NCBI GenBank assembly: GCA_002336895.1
Contig: DDFC01000016.1
Coordinates: 1-59,182 of the forward strand
DNA: 59,182 nucleotides
Source of the DNA: Verrucomicrobiaceae bacterium UBA1938
GTDB lineage: Bacteria; Verrucomicrobiota; Verrucomicrobiia; Verrucomicrobiales; Verrucomicrobiaceae
Reading direction: 5' to 3'
How positions within the stretch are numbered: the stretch's first letter is position 1; each line of letters begins with the position of its first letter. Made by a program: the position numbers and the translations under genes. Positions 32,577 to 40,982 of this stretch are shown here, in pieces. The notes under the pieces were generated by a model. It saw only the letters and a list, made by a program, of their open reading frames with translations. It had not been told where the DNA came from and ran no database searches.

Positions 32577-35398
32577 GCACCGCCGTCCAGCGGCTCTTCT
32601 GGGGCTGGGAATCACCCGTGCTGGAGCAGGCCGTGGCGCTGCTCACGCGCGGGTGGGACAGCACCTGTGCGCTGGACCTGAGCGACACGCTGCTGCTGGT
32701 GCCCAATGGCGAGGCCGGACGCCGCCTGCGCGAGGCGCTGGCCCATGCCGCCAATGCCACCAGCACCGCCGCCATCGTGCCCTACCTCTGGCTGCCAGAG
32801 CAGGCGCTGCTGCCGCAGAGCCGCCGCTTTGAGGCCGCCACTCAGCTCCAGACTCGGCTGGCCTGGCAGCGTGCGCTGGAGCAGGTGCCTCTGGACTCCC
32901 TCACCTCTCTCTTTCCCCGCCCTCCTCTCAATCCTGGCTGGAACTGGCAGACAGAGACTGCGCGCATGCTGGCAGAGCTGAAGATGCTCCTCGGCACCGG
33001 AGGGCTGACCTTTGCCGAGACCGCCGCGCACCCCGCCGCCCAGCGGGATGCCGCACGCTGGCAGGATCTCGCCCGGCTGGAGCGTGCCTACTTTGCCGAG
33101 CTGGCCCAGGCCGGTGTGGCAGATGCGCAGATGCTGAAGCGCCGCCATGCACATGCCCCTGTGCTTCCTGAGGAGGTGCGCCGCATCGTGGTGCTGGCAT
33201 CCCCGGACCTGCCGCCGCTGCTGGATGCGTGGATTTCCACCTGCGCAGCGCGCGGGCTGGAGGTCGTCATAGCCATCCACGCGCCGCAGTCTCTGGCGCA
33301 CACCTTTGACGCCTGCGGCCGCGCCCTGCCACAGTACTGGGGAGAAGACGCCGCCAACTCCCTGCCGTTCCAAAACCAGCAGATCCACGTCACGCGAGAT
33401 CCCGCCACTCAGGCCATGCGGGCCCTGGACCTCATGCGCACGCTCGTGCCCGCTGGCCGCACCGCTGTGGGCGTGTGCGATGCCGAGGTGGGCAGCCTCA
33501 TGCTGGAAAAGCTGACGCTGGAGCACGCGCGCAGCTTTGAGCCCGGTGGCACGCACGTGCAGCAGGAGGGCCTGTGGCATGTGCTGGACTGCTTCCGCGA
33601 GCTGCTGGCCACCGGCGCATGGCGCGCCTTTGCCGCACTGCTCCGCGTGGAGGAGTTTCGCACCGCCATCGTGCCAGACACACCCAGCACCACCGCGCTG
33701 CTGCGTCAGGCCGATGACTTTGCCGAGACTCATCTGCCGGTGACGCTGGATCACGCGCTCGATCTGCCGCTGAATGACCACCTGGAACTGGAGCAGGCGC
33801 TGCAAAACACGCACGAGCTGGTGGCTGCCCTGCGCCGTCTGCCGCCCACTCAGTCCGCACGCACGCTCATTTTGAAGCTGCTCGGAGACCGGGAGTTCAA
33901 CCCCGAAGCCCCCGGCGACCGCGAGCGCACCGAGCTGGCCACCGAGTGGCTGCGCATCACCGAGGAGCTGGAAAACGAGGCGCGCCGTTTCAATCTCAAG
34001 CCCCGCGCAGGAGAGACCTTTGCGCTTTCTCTCGAATGCCTGTCGCAGAGCCGCCTGTCCGAGCCGCGCGGAGACATCGATCTCGTGCTGCAGGGCTGGC
34101 TGGAGCTGCTCTGGGAAAAAGCCCCCAATCTCATCGTGGCCGGACTCAATGAGGAGCACGTGCCCGGCATCTTCATCAGCCATCCCTTTCTGCCTGACAG
34201 CCTGCGCAGCACTCTGGGCCTGCCCTGTCAGGGCACCCGCTTTGCGCGAGACGCCTTCATCCTCGCCGCTCTGGCCCATCAGCGGCAGGGCGCACGCGGC
34301 AGCCTGCAACTGCTGTGCGGCCAGTGGAGCAAAGACGGAGATGCCCTCCGCCCCTCCCGCCTGCTCTTTCTGTGTGATGACAAGGCACTGCCGCAGCGTG
34401 TGGCGCACCTCTTTCCGCAGGAGGAAGACCAGACCGCAGCCCCGGAGCCACCGCGCACCCTGGCTTGGAAGCTGCAGCCAGACTGGACCGCACCGCCGCC
34501 AGACACCATCTCCCCCTCCCGCCTGCGCGAGTACCTGGCCTGCCCCTTCCGCTACTACCTCGGCAGCGCCAAACGCATGCATGCCGTGGAAACCGGCAAG
34601 CGCGAGCTGGATGCCGCCGAATTCGGCAACGTGATCCACCACGCCTTTCACCGCCTGCATCTGGACACCGCCATGCGCGACAGCACGCACCCGGCGCGCA
34701 TCGCCGAGTTTCTGGAAGCCGCCGCGCGCGACCGCGTGCGCGAGGTCTATGGCATGCGCCCCGCGCCGCTGATCACCCTGCAACTGGAGAGCATCCTGCA
34801 GCGCCTGCGCAAGGCCGCCGAGATCGAGGCCACCAGCCGGCAGCAGGGCTGGCAGTGCCTGCATGCAGAGATGCAGATTGGCGGCGAAAAGGACGAGACG
34901 CCTTTCCTCATCGCAGACTCACGTCTCAGCGGCCGGATCGACCGCGTGGAGAAAAACGTGGATGGCACGCTGCGCATTGTGGATTTCAAAAGCTCCGACA
35001 AACCCCGCACTCCGCAGGAGGCGCACTTCAAAGTCATCTCCGCCCGCACCCGGCTCACCGAGGCGGACGAGTGGAAGTGCTTTGACCTGCCCGATGGACG
35101 CCGCGCCCTCTGGCTGGACCTGCAGCTCCCCCTCTACGCCGCTGCTCTGAAGCAGCGCGGGCTGGACGTGCAGGAGGTGGCCTACTTTGCCCTGCCCAAA
35201 GGCATCCAGGACACCAAGATCCTCTCCTGGGAAGGCTTTGACGAAACCTTTCTCCAGGCCGCCCTCGCCTGCGCCGCCGAAGCCGTGCAGCGCATCCGCA
35301 GCCACATCTTCTGGCCCCCGGCAGACCGCGCCCCAAATGCCTCCTATGACGAGATCCTCCTGGGAGATCCGCTGTACAGCGTCGCGGCACAGACGTGA
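32573..35398 (+). CDS. AddB/RecB-like PD-(D/E)XK nuclease family protein
   Basis: A 941-aa protein. The C-terminal 250 residues hold a RecB-type nuclease: SPSRLREYLACPFRYYLG, then GNVIHHAFHRL (motif His), the Asp in SGRIDRVEKN, and DFKSS with the catalytic Asp and Lys. The N-terminal 650 residues follow the layout of the AddB helicase-like half (LLLVPNGEAGRRLREAL at the start, IVAGLNEEHVPG later) but the Walker A is degenerate, lacking GK[ST]. In AddAB the nuclease acts with AddA in double-strand-break processing. No AddA-type helicase is adjacent, so it acts with a distant partner or alone. Translation is coupled to gntK. Confidence 0.85.
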   Translation: MSTAVQRLFWGWESPVLEQAVALLTRGWDSTCALDLSDTLLLVPNGEAGRRLREALAHAANATSTAAIVPYLWLPEQALLPQSRRFEAATQLQTRLAWQRALEQVPLDSLTSLFPRPPLNPGWNWQTETARMLAELKMLLGTGGLTFAETAAHPAAQRDAARWQDLARLERAYFAELAQAGVADAQMLKRRHAHAPVLPEEVRRIVVLASPDLPPLLDAWISTCAARGLEVVIAIHAPQSLAHTFDACGRALPQYWGEDAANSLPFQNQQIHVTRDPATQAMRALDLMRTLVPAGRTAVGVCDAEVGSLMLEKLTLEHARSFEPGGTHVQQEGLWHVLDCFRELLATGAWRAFAALLRVEEFRTAIVPDTPSTTALLRQADDFAETHLPVTLDHALDLPLNDHLELEQALQNTHELVAALRRLPPTQSARTLILKLLGDREFNPEAPGDRERTELATEWLRITEELENEARRFNLKPRAGETFALSLECLSQSRLSEPRGDIDLVLQGWLELLWEKAPNLIVAGLNEEHVPGIFISHPFLPDSLRSTLGLPCQGTRFARDAFILAALAHQRQGARGSLQLLCGQWSKDGDALRPSRLLFLCDDKALPQRVAHLFPQEEDQTAAPEPPRTLAWKLQPDWTAPPPDTISPSRLREYLACPFRYYLGSAKRMHAVETGKRELDAAEFGNVIHHAFHRLHLDTAMRDSTHPARIAEFLEAAARDRVREVYGMRPAPLITLQLESILQRLRKAAEIEATSRQQGWQCLHAEMQIGGEKDETPFLIADSRLSGRIDRVEKNVDGTLRIVDFKSSDKPRTPQEAHFKVISARTRLTEADEWKCFDLPDGRRALWLDLQLPLYAAALKQRGLDVQEVAYFALPKGIQDTKILSWEGFDETFLQAALACAAEAVQRIRSHIFWPPADRAPNASYDEILLGDPLYSVAAQT

Positions 35399-35482
35399 AT
35401 AACCGGGAGCTGAGAGGCTGACGCAGGGGGCTCACTTTCCACTTTCCCGTACGCCCTCCCCCGTTTATCAACACGGCCCGTT

Positions 35483-36220
35483 ATGTCCGACCTCAAACTT
35501 CTCATCACTGGCAGCAAAGGCCGCATGGGCCAGGCCATCATCCGTGCCGCCGAGGCTCAGAACGTCGCCGTCGCATCCACCGTGGATGTGGGCGACGCCC
35601 TTGCCCCTGCGCTGGAGAAAGCCGACATCGTGATCGACTTCTCCTCCCACCTGTTCACCAACGAACTGCTGGACGAATGCCTGAAGCAGAAGAAGAGCCT
35701 CGTCATCGGCACCACCGGCCACACCAATGAGGAGCTGGCCCGCATCCGCGAAGCCTCCAAGACCCTGCCCGTCGTCTTCGCCTCCAATTACAGCATCGGC
35801 GTAAACACCCTCTTCTGGCTCACCCGCAAGGCCGCCGAACTCCTCGGCCCCGCCTTTGACCTCGAAGTGGTGGAAATGCATCACCGCCTGAAAAAGGACT
35901 CCCCCAGCGGCACCGCACGCACCCTCGTCGAGATCCTCGCCGACGTGCGCGGCCTTGAATACGACAACGACTGCAAGCACGGCCGCTTTGGCGACGTGGG
36001 CGCACGCACCCCCAAGGAGATCGGCGTCCACGCCATCCGTGGCGGCGATGTCGTCGGCGACCACACCGTCATCTTTGCCAACGTGGGCGAGCGCGTGGAG
36101 CTGACCCACAAGGCCAGCAGCCGCGACACCTTCGCCAACGGCTCCGTCCGCGCCGCCGTCTGGCTCGCCGACAAGCCTGCTGGCCTGTATGACATGCAGG
36201 ACGTGCTGGGGCTGAAGTAA
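35483..36220 (+). CDS. dapB: 4-hydroxy-tetrahydrodipicolinate reductase
   Basis: Reduces 4-hydroxy-tetrahydrodipicolinate to tetrahydrodipicolinate, a step in lysine and meso-diaminopimelate (peptidoglycan) synthesis. 245 aa. N-terminal Rossmann motif LLITGSKGRMGQ, then VIGTTGHTNEEL, SNYSIGVN, the catalytic helix EVVEMHHRLKKDSPSGTA, and HAIRGGDVVGDHTVIF near the end. Complete and of normal length. A palindrome of repeat family 2 begins three bases after the stop codon. Confidence 0.97.
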   Translation: MSDLKLLITGSKGRMGQAIIRAAEAQNVAVASTVDVGDALAPALEKADIVIDFSSHLFTNELLDECLKQKKSLVIGTTGHTNEELARIREASKTLPVVFASNYSIGVNTLFWLTRKAAELLGPAFDLEVVEMHHRLKKDSPSGTARTLVEILADVRGLEYDNDCKHGRFGDVGARTPKEIGVHAIRGGDVVGDHTVIFANVGERVELTHKASSRDTFANGSVRAAVWLADKPAGLYDMQDVLGLK

Positions 36221-36222
36221 GA

Positions 36223-36268
36223 GTTTGCGATGGCTGGCAGGCGTTTCCAAACAATCGCCAGCCATCGC
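36223..36268. repeat. Dispersed intergenic palindromic repeat (family 2), perfect hairpin
   Basis: GCGATGGCTGGC (36227-36238) and GCCAGCCATCGC (36257-36268) form a perfect 12-bp inverted repeat with an 18-base loop holding GTTTCCAAAC. It starts three bases after dapB stops and no U-tract follows, so it is not an ordinary terminator. The same core, GTTTGCGATGGYTGGCAG, recurs near 37.16-37.19 kb and, with GCGCTGG in place of GCGATGG, near 21.21-21.23 kb. Confidence 0.8.
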
Positions 36269-36326
36269 CCCGTTCGCCGCAAAAGTTGCGCTCACCTCAT
36301 CCGCACGTATCTTCCCATGCCTGCCG

Positions 36327-37102
36327 ATGTCCCAGAGCCCAGCCAGTCAGCCGCCCGTGAAACCACTGCTCACACAAGAGCAGATGGATCGCATCTTATC
36401 CTCGCGGCGCTCGATCACCTCCGAGGAGTTTCGCCAGCAGGTGGCAGCCCATCTGGGGCGCCCTCTCTCTCCCGGCAGAAAAAAGACCTTCGTGAATGGG
36501 CGGGAAGTCTGGGTCTGCTGCTAGACGCGGCAACGATCGTGCCGAGACTGGAGCGTGGCGGCATGGAGCATGACTGGTTTCGTGAAGGCGAACGTGTTTT
36601 CAAAGTCACCCGCGATGGCATTTTCGGCCTCTCTCCAGGCATCGATCTCGCCTTGGTTTCCTCAGACATGGAGGCCCGCCGTTTCCATCTCTGGGAGGCC
36701 TCGCCCATAGAGTACCTGGAACGTTTGCACCTGCAAAACGAACTCGTCGCCGGGCTGAACCGCCTCGAAGGCATCCTCGATCAAGGCGATGACCTTGCCA
36801 TCGTCACCTCCCAGCCTCGCTTCGACATCGTCCCCGTCACCCTGGAGGAGATCGATGCATGGTTCGCAGCGCAGGGCTTTCAAAAAGTCACCGCCTGCGG
36901 TTACTACCGTGCGGAGGACAACCTCGGCGTCTTCGACGCCCACGCCAAGAACCTCATCCGCTTCGAGCACGATCTCATTCCCTTCGATGTCATCCCCTGC
37001 CGCCCAGCAGGCGGTTTCCTGAAGTTCATCGCAGACACCCTCGCCGCCGGCCACAGCCTCACCGCCGTCCGCACCGTTTCCACCTCCCCGCGCATAATCT
37101 AA
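36327..37102 (+). CDS. Polyvalent-protein-type kinase-like protein with a -1 frame change at a slippery heptamer
   Basis: The kinase-like part runs in one frame to 37102: LREWAGSLGLLLD, GGMEHDWFREGERVFKVTRDG, YLERLHLQNELV, LAIVTSQPRFD, and a catalytic-like FDAHAKNLIRFEHD followed by PFDVIP. This matches the serine/threonine/tyrosine kinase-like domain of polyvalent proteins. The natural N-terminus is in another frame: ATG 36327, LTQEQMDRILSSRRSITSEE, up to LSPGRKK, which meets a stop at 36524. The two frames join at A_AAA_AAG (36479-36485) by a -1 shift, giving 258 aa. Third-position G/C over 36327-36479 is 37 of 51 in the first frame and 27 of 51 in the second, supporting the switch. Programmed shift, mutation or a missed A in the sequence are all possible. 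Confidence 0.7.
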
Positions 37103-37207
37103 GTTTGCGATGACTCCACGATCACCGACCATCACTGGCAGCCGTTAGCATGGGCTCGGAAAAACCACTGCCAACCATCGCAAACCACCGCCAACAACTG
37201 CAAACTT
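37101..37207. repeat. Dispersed intergenic palindromic repeat (family 2), long imperfect copy
   Basis: The whole gap between the kinase-like gene and folK is palindromic. AAGTTTGC (37101-37108) and GCAAACTT (37200-37207) are perfect outer arms. Inside, GTTTGCGATG is mirrored by CATCGCAAAC (about 37177-37186), and CACTGGCAG is mirrored by CCACTGCCA. It ends 10 bp before the folK start, so it lies in the 5' leader of folK. Confidence 0.75.
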
Positions 37208-37217
37208 TCCATCCCCC

Positions 37218-37688
37218 ATGCACTTCGGCATCGCCCTCGGCTCCAATCTCGGTGATCGCGCCGCGAACATTCAGCGCGGCATCGATCTGCTGATGGCTCG
37301 TGTACCCGGCATTCACCTCAATGCCAGCGCACGGGTGTATGAAACCGAACCCGTGGACTGCGCGCCTGGGACGCAGGCTTTTTTAAACACGGTGGTCGAA
37401 GTCGCCGCCGACTGCACGCCGCAGGAGCTGCATGCGCACCTCAAGACCATCGAGCAGGCCCTGGGCCGCCCCGAGCAGCGCGAGCGCAACTCCCCCCGCA
37501 CGCTCGATCTCGACATGCTCTACGCGGACAAAGTCATCAGCACCGACCCCGTGCTCATCCTGCCGCATCCCCGCATGCACCTGCGCCGTTTCGTTCTGCA
37601 GCCGCTGGCGGACATCCGGCCGGAGCTGGTGCTGCCGGGGCAGCAGTTCACGGTGGCGGAGCTGCTGGCCCGGTTGCCTGAAGAATGA
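37218..37688 (+). CDS. folK: 2-amino-4-hydroxy-6-hydroxymethyldihydropteridine pyrophosphokinase (HPPK)
   Basis: Adds pyrophosphate from ATP to the pterin in folate synthesis. 156 aa, the usual size. It shows IALGSNLGDRAANIQRGIDLL, SARVYETEPVDCAPGTQAFLNTVV, KTIEQALGRPEQRERNSPRTLDLDMLY (the metal-binding DxD) and LPHPRMHLRRFVLQPLADI. No other folate gene is nearby. Its translation start follows the palindromic stretch at 37101-37207 by 10 bp. Confidence 0.96.
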   Translation: MHFGIALGSNLGDRAANIQRGIDLLMARVPGIHLNASARVYETEPVDCAPGTQAFLNTVVEVAADCTPQELHAHLKTIEQALGRPEQRERNSPRTLDLDMLYADKVISTDPVLILPHPRMHLRRFVLQPLADIRPELVLPGQQFTVAELLARLPEE

Positions 37689-37764
37689 GATGGTAAATCG
37701 GCGCTGGCTTCGTCATACGACATTCTGGTTTCGTCATTCCACTTTCCCAGCTACCACTACGCCC

Positions 37765-38523
37765 ATGACTGAAGCCCAACCCACCTCTACCGATCCCGGA
37801 CGCTGGATTCGCTTTGCGCTGATGATGCTGCCCATCGGCACCATCTTGCTGGGCATAGCGTCGTTTGGCATCTGGCAGTGGAAGAAGGACCAGGCGGCTG
37901 ACCGTTCGTTTAAATACGCCATGGCCCTGCGCAAGCCGATCAGCCAGGAGGGCGTGGAACGCCATGCGGGCATCATCCGCACGGAGCTGGCAAAAGCGGA
38001 TCGTGATCTGAGCATCCCAGGATACCTGGAGTCAACCATGGGCGCTGAAAACATGGGCTACACCGTGCGCCGCCTGCGCTTTGGCAAGGATCTTTCCCTG
38101 ATCGATGCAGAGCTCACCGGCAAATCCCGCCCGCGCGAAATAGTGATGGCGCTGGTTCCTTACAAGGGTGACTCCGCGCGCGTGGAAAGCACGGCACAGG
38201 CCGCCGCCGAGGCCCTCAGCGTGGCTCATGAGATCACGGGGGTGGAGGTATTCCGCACGCTGCGCTTTGCCTTCATCCCGGATACCGACGAGGCATGGAA
38301 GCACATGCAGGAGACGATGAGAAATGATGGCGAGCGCCTGATGCACCTGCTGGTGCTTGGCGGCCCCGACGTGGCGGAAATCGACCGCATCTCCCGCACG
38401 CTGGAAACCAAGGCGCAAGGCACCCGTGTGCTGTCCATCCCCGCCACCACATCCGCCACAGACACCCTGCCCTCGGCGCGCCAGCTCAAGGCGCTGCTGA
38501 TGGACGCCGCCGAAAGCCCATGA
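37765..38523 (+). CDS. Single-span membrane protein of unknown function
   Basis: A 252-aa protein with a short N-terminal cytoplasmic part, one membrane span (about 13-33: FALMMLPIGTILLGIASFGIW), then a large periplasmic domain. That domain contains an alpha/beta stretch resembling an M28 peptidase-like or hydrolase core (REIVMALVPYKGD and RLMHLLVLGGPD), without recognisable catalytic residues. The start at 37765 fits the span; the same frame is open upstream inside folK. It overlaps the next gene by four bases (ATGA), so the two are co-translated. Function not known. Confidence 0.65.
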   Translation: MTEAQPTSTDPGRWIRFALMMLPIGTILLGIASFGIWQWKKDQAADRSFKYAMALRKPISQEGVERHAGIIRTELAKADRDLSIPGYLESTMGAENMGYTVRRLRFGKDLSLIDAELTGKSRPREIVMALVPYKGDSARVESTAQAAAEALSVAHEITGVEVFRTLRFAFIPDTDEAWKHMQETMRNDGERLMHLLVLGGPDVAEIDRISRTLETKAQGTRVLSIPATTSATDTLPSARQLKALLMDAAESP

Positions 38524-40025
38524 TCATCACCTGCCAGCAAATGCAGCAATGCGAGGAGGCCGCCTTCGCACGCGGCATTACTGCCGCCGCCCTCATGGAG
38601 GAGGCCGGTCGCGGCATTGCAGCGGTGGTGCGTCAGTTTGCTCCGCGCCCCGGCTCTCTCGTCCTCTTTCTCGGCAAGGGCAACAACGGTGGAGACGCCC
38701 TCGTGGCCGCCCGCGAGCTGCTGGCAGATGGCTGGCGGCTTTACGCTCGTCTATGCTGCGCCCCTGCTGCAATGAAAGAGCTGCCACGCACCCATCTGCA
38801 GATGCTGGGCAGCCACGTGCGCATTCTGGAGGATGCCACCAGCTTTGATTTCCCACCCGGTCCCATCGTGAGTCTAGATGGGCTGCTCGGCATAGGTGCC
38901 CATGGGCCGATGAAACTGGAGCTGGAATTGCTGGCCCGTGAGATGAATGCCCTGCGCACGCTGCGCCATGCGGTGACCGTCGCCATGGACATCCCCTCTG
39001 GTCTCAATGGCACCAGCGGCAAAGCCTGCGAAGGCACCGTGGAGGCAGACATCACCGCCGTGGTGGCGCAGATCAAAGCGGGCCTGCTAGCAGATGGTGC
39101 CGACCACTTCGTAGGACGCATCGCACTGGTGCCTCTGCGGGAGCTTTCGCAAGTCGAAGGCGATGCCAAAAGCGCGGTGCTCACACCTCGCATGCTGCGC
39201 CCCTGGCTGCCACGCCGCGCCAACGGCATGCACAAGGGAGATGCCGGACGCGTGGGCATCCTGGCCGGATCTCCAGGCTTTCTCGGCGCCGCAGAGCTGT
39301 GCTGCCGCGGGACCATCCGCGCGGGTGCAGGATTGGTGACTCTGCTCGTCACCGAGGAGGTCTATCCTATCATCTCCCCTCGCCTGCCGGCGGAGGTCAT
39401 GGTGCAGACCGTCAAAGATTACCGTGATACGCTGGAGATGGACTTTGACGCCCTGGCCATCGGTCCAGGCCTGGGCTTTTTGCATGAGCAGCAGATCCTC
39501 GAAATCCTTGGCCGTGCAGACATTCCCGTGATCGTGGATGCCGATGCGCTGACCATGCTCTCCCGCCATCCTGAGGTGATGAAAAATGCCGCCAGCCTGC
39601 CGCGCCTGATGACACCGCACCCTGGTGAAATGGCCCGCCTGATGCGCCACTACCCCAGCTGGCATGGCATGAGTCGGCACTTGCTCGTGGAGTCTTATGT
39701 GGCCCGCTCTCCCGGCCTCACACTGCTGCTGAAGGGCACGCGCACCGTCATCGGCACACGCGGCGAGACCACGCTTTTCAACAGTACCGGCCACCCTGGC
39801 ATGGCCAGCGGCGGCATGGGGGATGTCCTCACAGGCGTCTGCGCCGCCTTAGCTGCGCAGAATGTGCCGCTGCACCACACGGCAGGGCTGGGTGCCTGGC
39901 TTTGTGGCAGAGCCGCAGAGCGCCACCTCACCATCCACAGCAGTGCGGCCGAGTCTCTTGGCGCCAGCGATGTGACGGCACACCTCGGCCATGCGCTGCA
40001 GGACCTGAAGGAGGGCGCCTTTTAA
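38520..40025 (+). CDS. nnr: Bifunctional NAD(P)H-hydrate repair enzyme (epimerase and dehydratase)
   Basis: Repairs damaged NAD(P)H hydrates. 501 aa with two domains. The N-terminal epimerase (YjeF_N, about 1-215) shows LFLGKGNNGGDALVAARELL and VAMDIPSGLNGTSG. The C-terminal ADP-dependent dehydratase (about 220-500) shows GDAGRVGILAGSPGFLGAAEL, the LMTPHPGEMARL motif, LLLKGTRTVIG and GMASGGMGDVLTG. The order and length match bacterial Nnr. Translation is coupled to the upstream membrane protein. All diagnostic motifs are intact. Confidence 0.95.
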   Translation: MIITCQQMQQCEEAAFARGITAAALMEEAGRGIAAVVRQFAPRPGSLVLFLGKGNNGGDALVAARELLADGWRLYARLCCAPAAMKELPRTHLQMLGSHVRILEDATSFDFPPGPIVSLDGLLGIGAHGPMKLELELLAREMNALRTLRHAVTVAMDIPSGLNGTSGKACEGTVEADITAVVAQIKAGLLADGADHFVGRIALVPLRELSQVEGDAKSAVLTPRMLRPWLPRRANGMHKGDAGRVGILAGSPGFLGAAELCCRGTIRAGAGLVTLLVTEEVYPIISPRLPAEVMVQTVKDYRDTLEMDFDALAIGPGLGFLHEQQILEILGRADIPVIVDADALTMLSRHPEVMKNAASLPRLMTPHPGEMARLMRHYPSWHGMSRHLLVESYVARSPGLTLLLKGTRTVIGTRGETTLFNSTGHPGMASGGMGDVLTGVCAALAAQNVPLHHTAGLGAWLCGRAAERHLTIHSSAAESLGASDVTAHLGHALQDLKEGAF

Positions 40026-40065
40026 AAGTTCCGGGCAGGAAGTTCGACTTTGAAGCCCAGCCCGT

Positions 40066-40740
40066 TTACTTCACCGCCTCATAGAGCGATGCGATGCCAA
40101 AGGTGAGCTGGCGTGAACCTGCCTGAGAGAAGCCATTTTCGGTGATGAGCTTCTCCATGTCACGACCGGAGGGAAAGCGCTCGATGGAGCCGCAAAGATA
40201 GACGTAGGCCTCACGCTTGCCGGTGATCCAGCCGGCGATGCGCGGCATGATCTGCTTGAGATAGAAAAGGTAGAGCTGCCGGATGCCCGGCACCTGCGGG
40301 ATGGAGAAATCCAGCACAAAAAGACGCCCGCCAGGCCGCAGTACACGGCTCATCTCCTGCAGTGCTCGGGGCCAGGAGGCCATGTTGCGCAGGCCAAAGG
40401 CCACGGTGATCACGTCAAAGACACCATCCTGAAAAGGGAGAGCCATGCCGTCTGCGGCCACGAGCTGGTTAAAGTTCCGCGCCTGCGCCTCCCGCATCAT
40501 GGGCACGGAAAAGTCAGCCCCGAGCACACGGGCCTGCGGGCAGGCGGACTGGATGGCCTGGGCCAGATCTCCGCTGCCGGTGGCGAGATCGAGCACACGC
40601 TGCGGATTGAGCTCTGCGATGCGCCGTGCGGTGCTGCTGCGCCAGAGGCAGTCGATTCCCAGGCTGAGCACATGATTGGCCAGCACATAACGCGATGCGA
40701 TTCCCGCAAATGCCTGCCTCACAAATCCTGCGTCTTGCAT
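40066..40740 (-). CDS. menG: Demethylmenaquinone methyltransferase (UbiE/MenG)
   Basis: Methylates demethylmenaquinone (or the ubiquinone precursor) using SAM. 224 aa. It shows FVRQAFAGIASRYVLANHVLSLGID, the SAM-binding VLDLATGSGDLA, GADFSVPMM, ITVAFGLRNMASWPRALQEMSRVLRPGGRL and a YLCGSIERFPSG near the end. The ATG at 40740 is preferred over a GTG at 40800 because the latter lies inside the tRNA-Leu 3' end. No quinone-synthesis gene is adjacent. In an organism with a cbb3 oxidase and no visible ubiquinone genes, menaquinone is the likely product. Confidence 0.93.
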   Translation of the reverse strand: MQDAGFVRQAFAGIASRYVLANHVLSLGIDCLWRSSTARRIAELNPQRVLDLATGSGDLAQAIQSACPQARVLGADFSVPMMREAQARNFNQLVAADGMALPFQDGVFDVITVAFGLRNMASWPRALQEMSRVLRPGGRLFVLDFSIPQVPGIRQLYLFYLKQIMPRIAGWITGKREAYVYLCGSIERFPSGRDMEKLITENGFSQAGSRQLTFGIASLYEAVK

Positions 40741-40790
40741 GTGGCTGTCTGGTAATCCGGCCTTCCCTGAGCGGCTTGAGGGCCGCTGGA

Positions 40791-40875
40791 TGGTGCTCAC
40801 GAGAGGACTCGAACCTCCACGATGTTACTCACTAGAACCTGAATCTAGCGCGTCTACCAATTCCGCCACGTGAGC
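40791..40875 (-). tRNA. tRNA-Leu (anticodon CAG)
   Basis: On the minus strand the acceptor stem is GCTCACG/CGTGAGC, the D loop GCGGAATTGGTAGACGCG is typical of leucine tRNAs, and the anticodon stem CTAGA/TCTAG closes TTCAGGT (anticodon CAG). A long variable arm and the T arm GGTTCGAGTCC follow. CCA is encoded at 40791-40793. 85 nt with CCA. It lies just upstream of menG on the same strand. Confidence 0.95.
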
Positions 40876-40982
40876 AAAGTCGGGTCGACCGGGCAAGCAG
40901 TCTTGACCATGCTGAGAAATACTCAAGCAGGAAATGTGAGTTTCTTCTGGCAGCACAGCGGCTGCGGGGTAAGGCGCATGGC

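Noticed and set aside
32612..34864. 750-codon open frame antisense to the AddB-like gene
   Set aside because: Composition is Gly/Gln/His-rich with no motif, while the plus strand carries intact nuclease motifs.
36230..36484. Unbroken kinase-frame N-terminus (a 290-codon frame without frameshift)
   Set aside because: The frame is open, but its first 85 codons are Ser/His/Gly-rich with lower third-position G/C and overlap the 12-bp palindrome; the other frame reads as protein.
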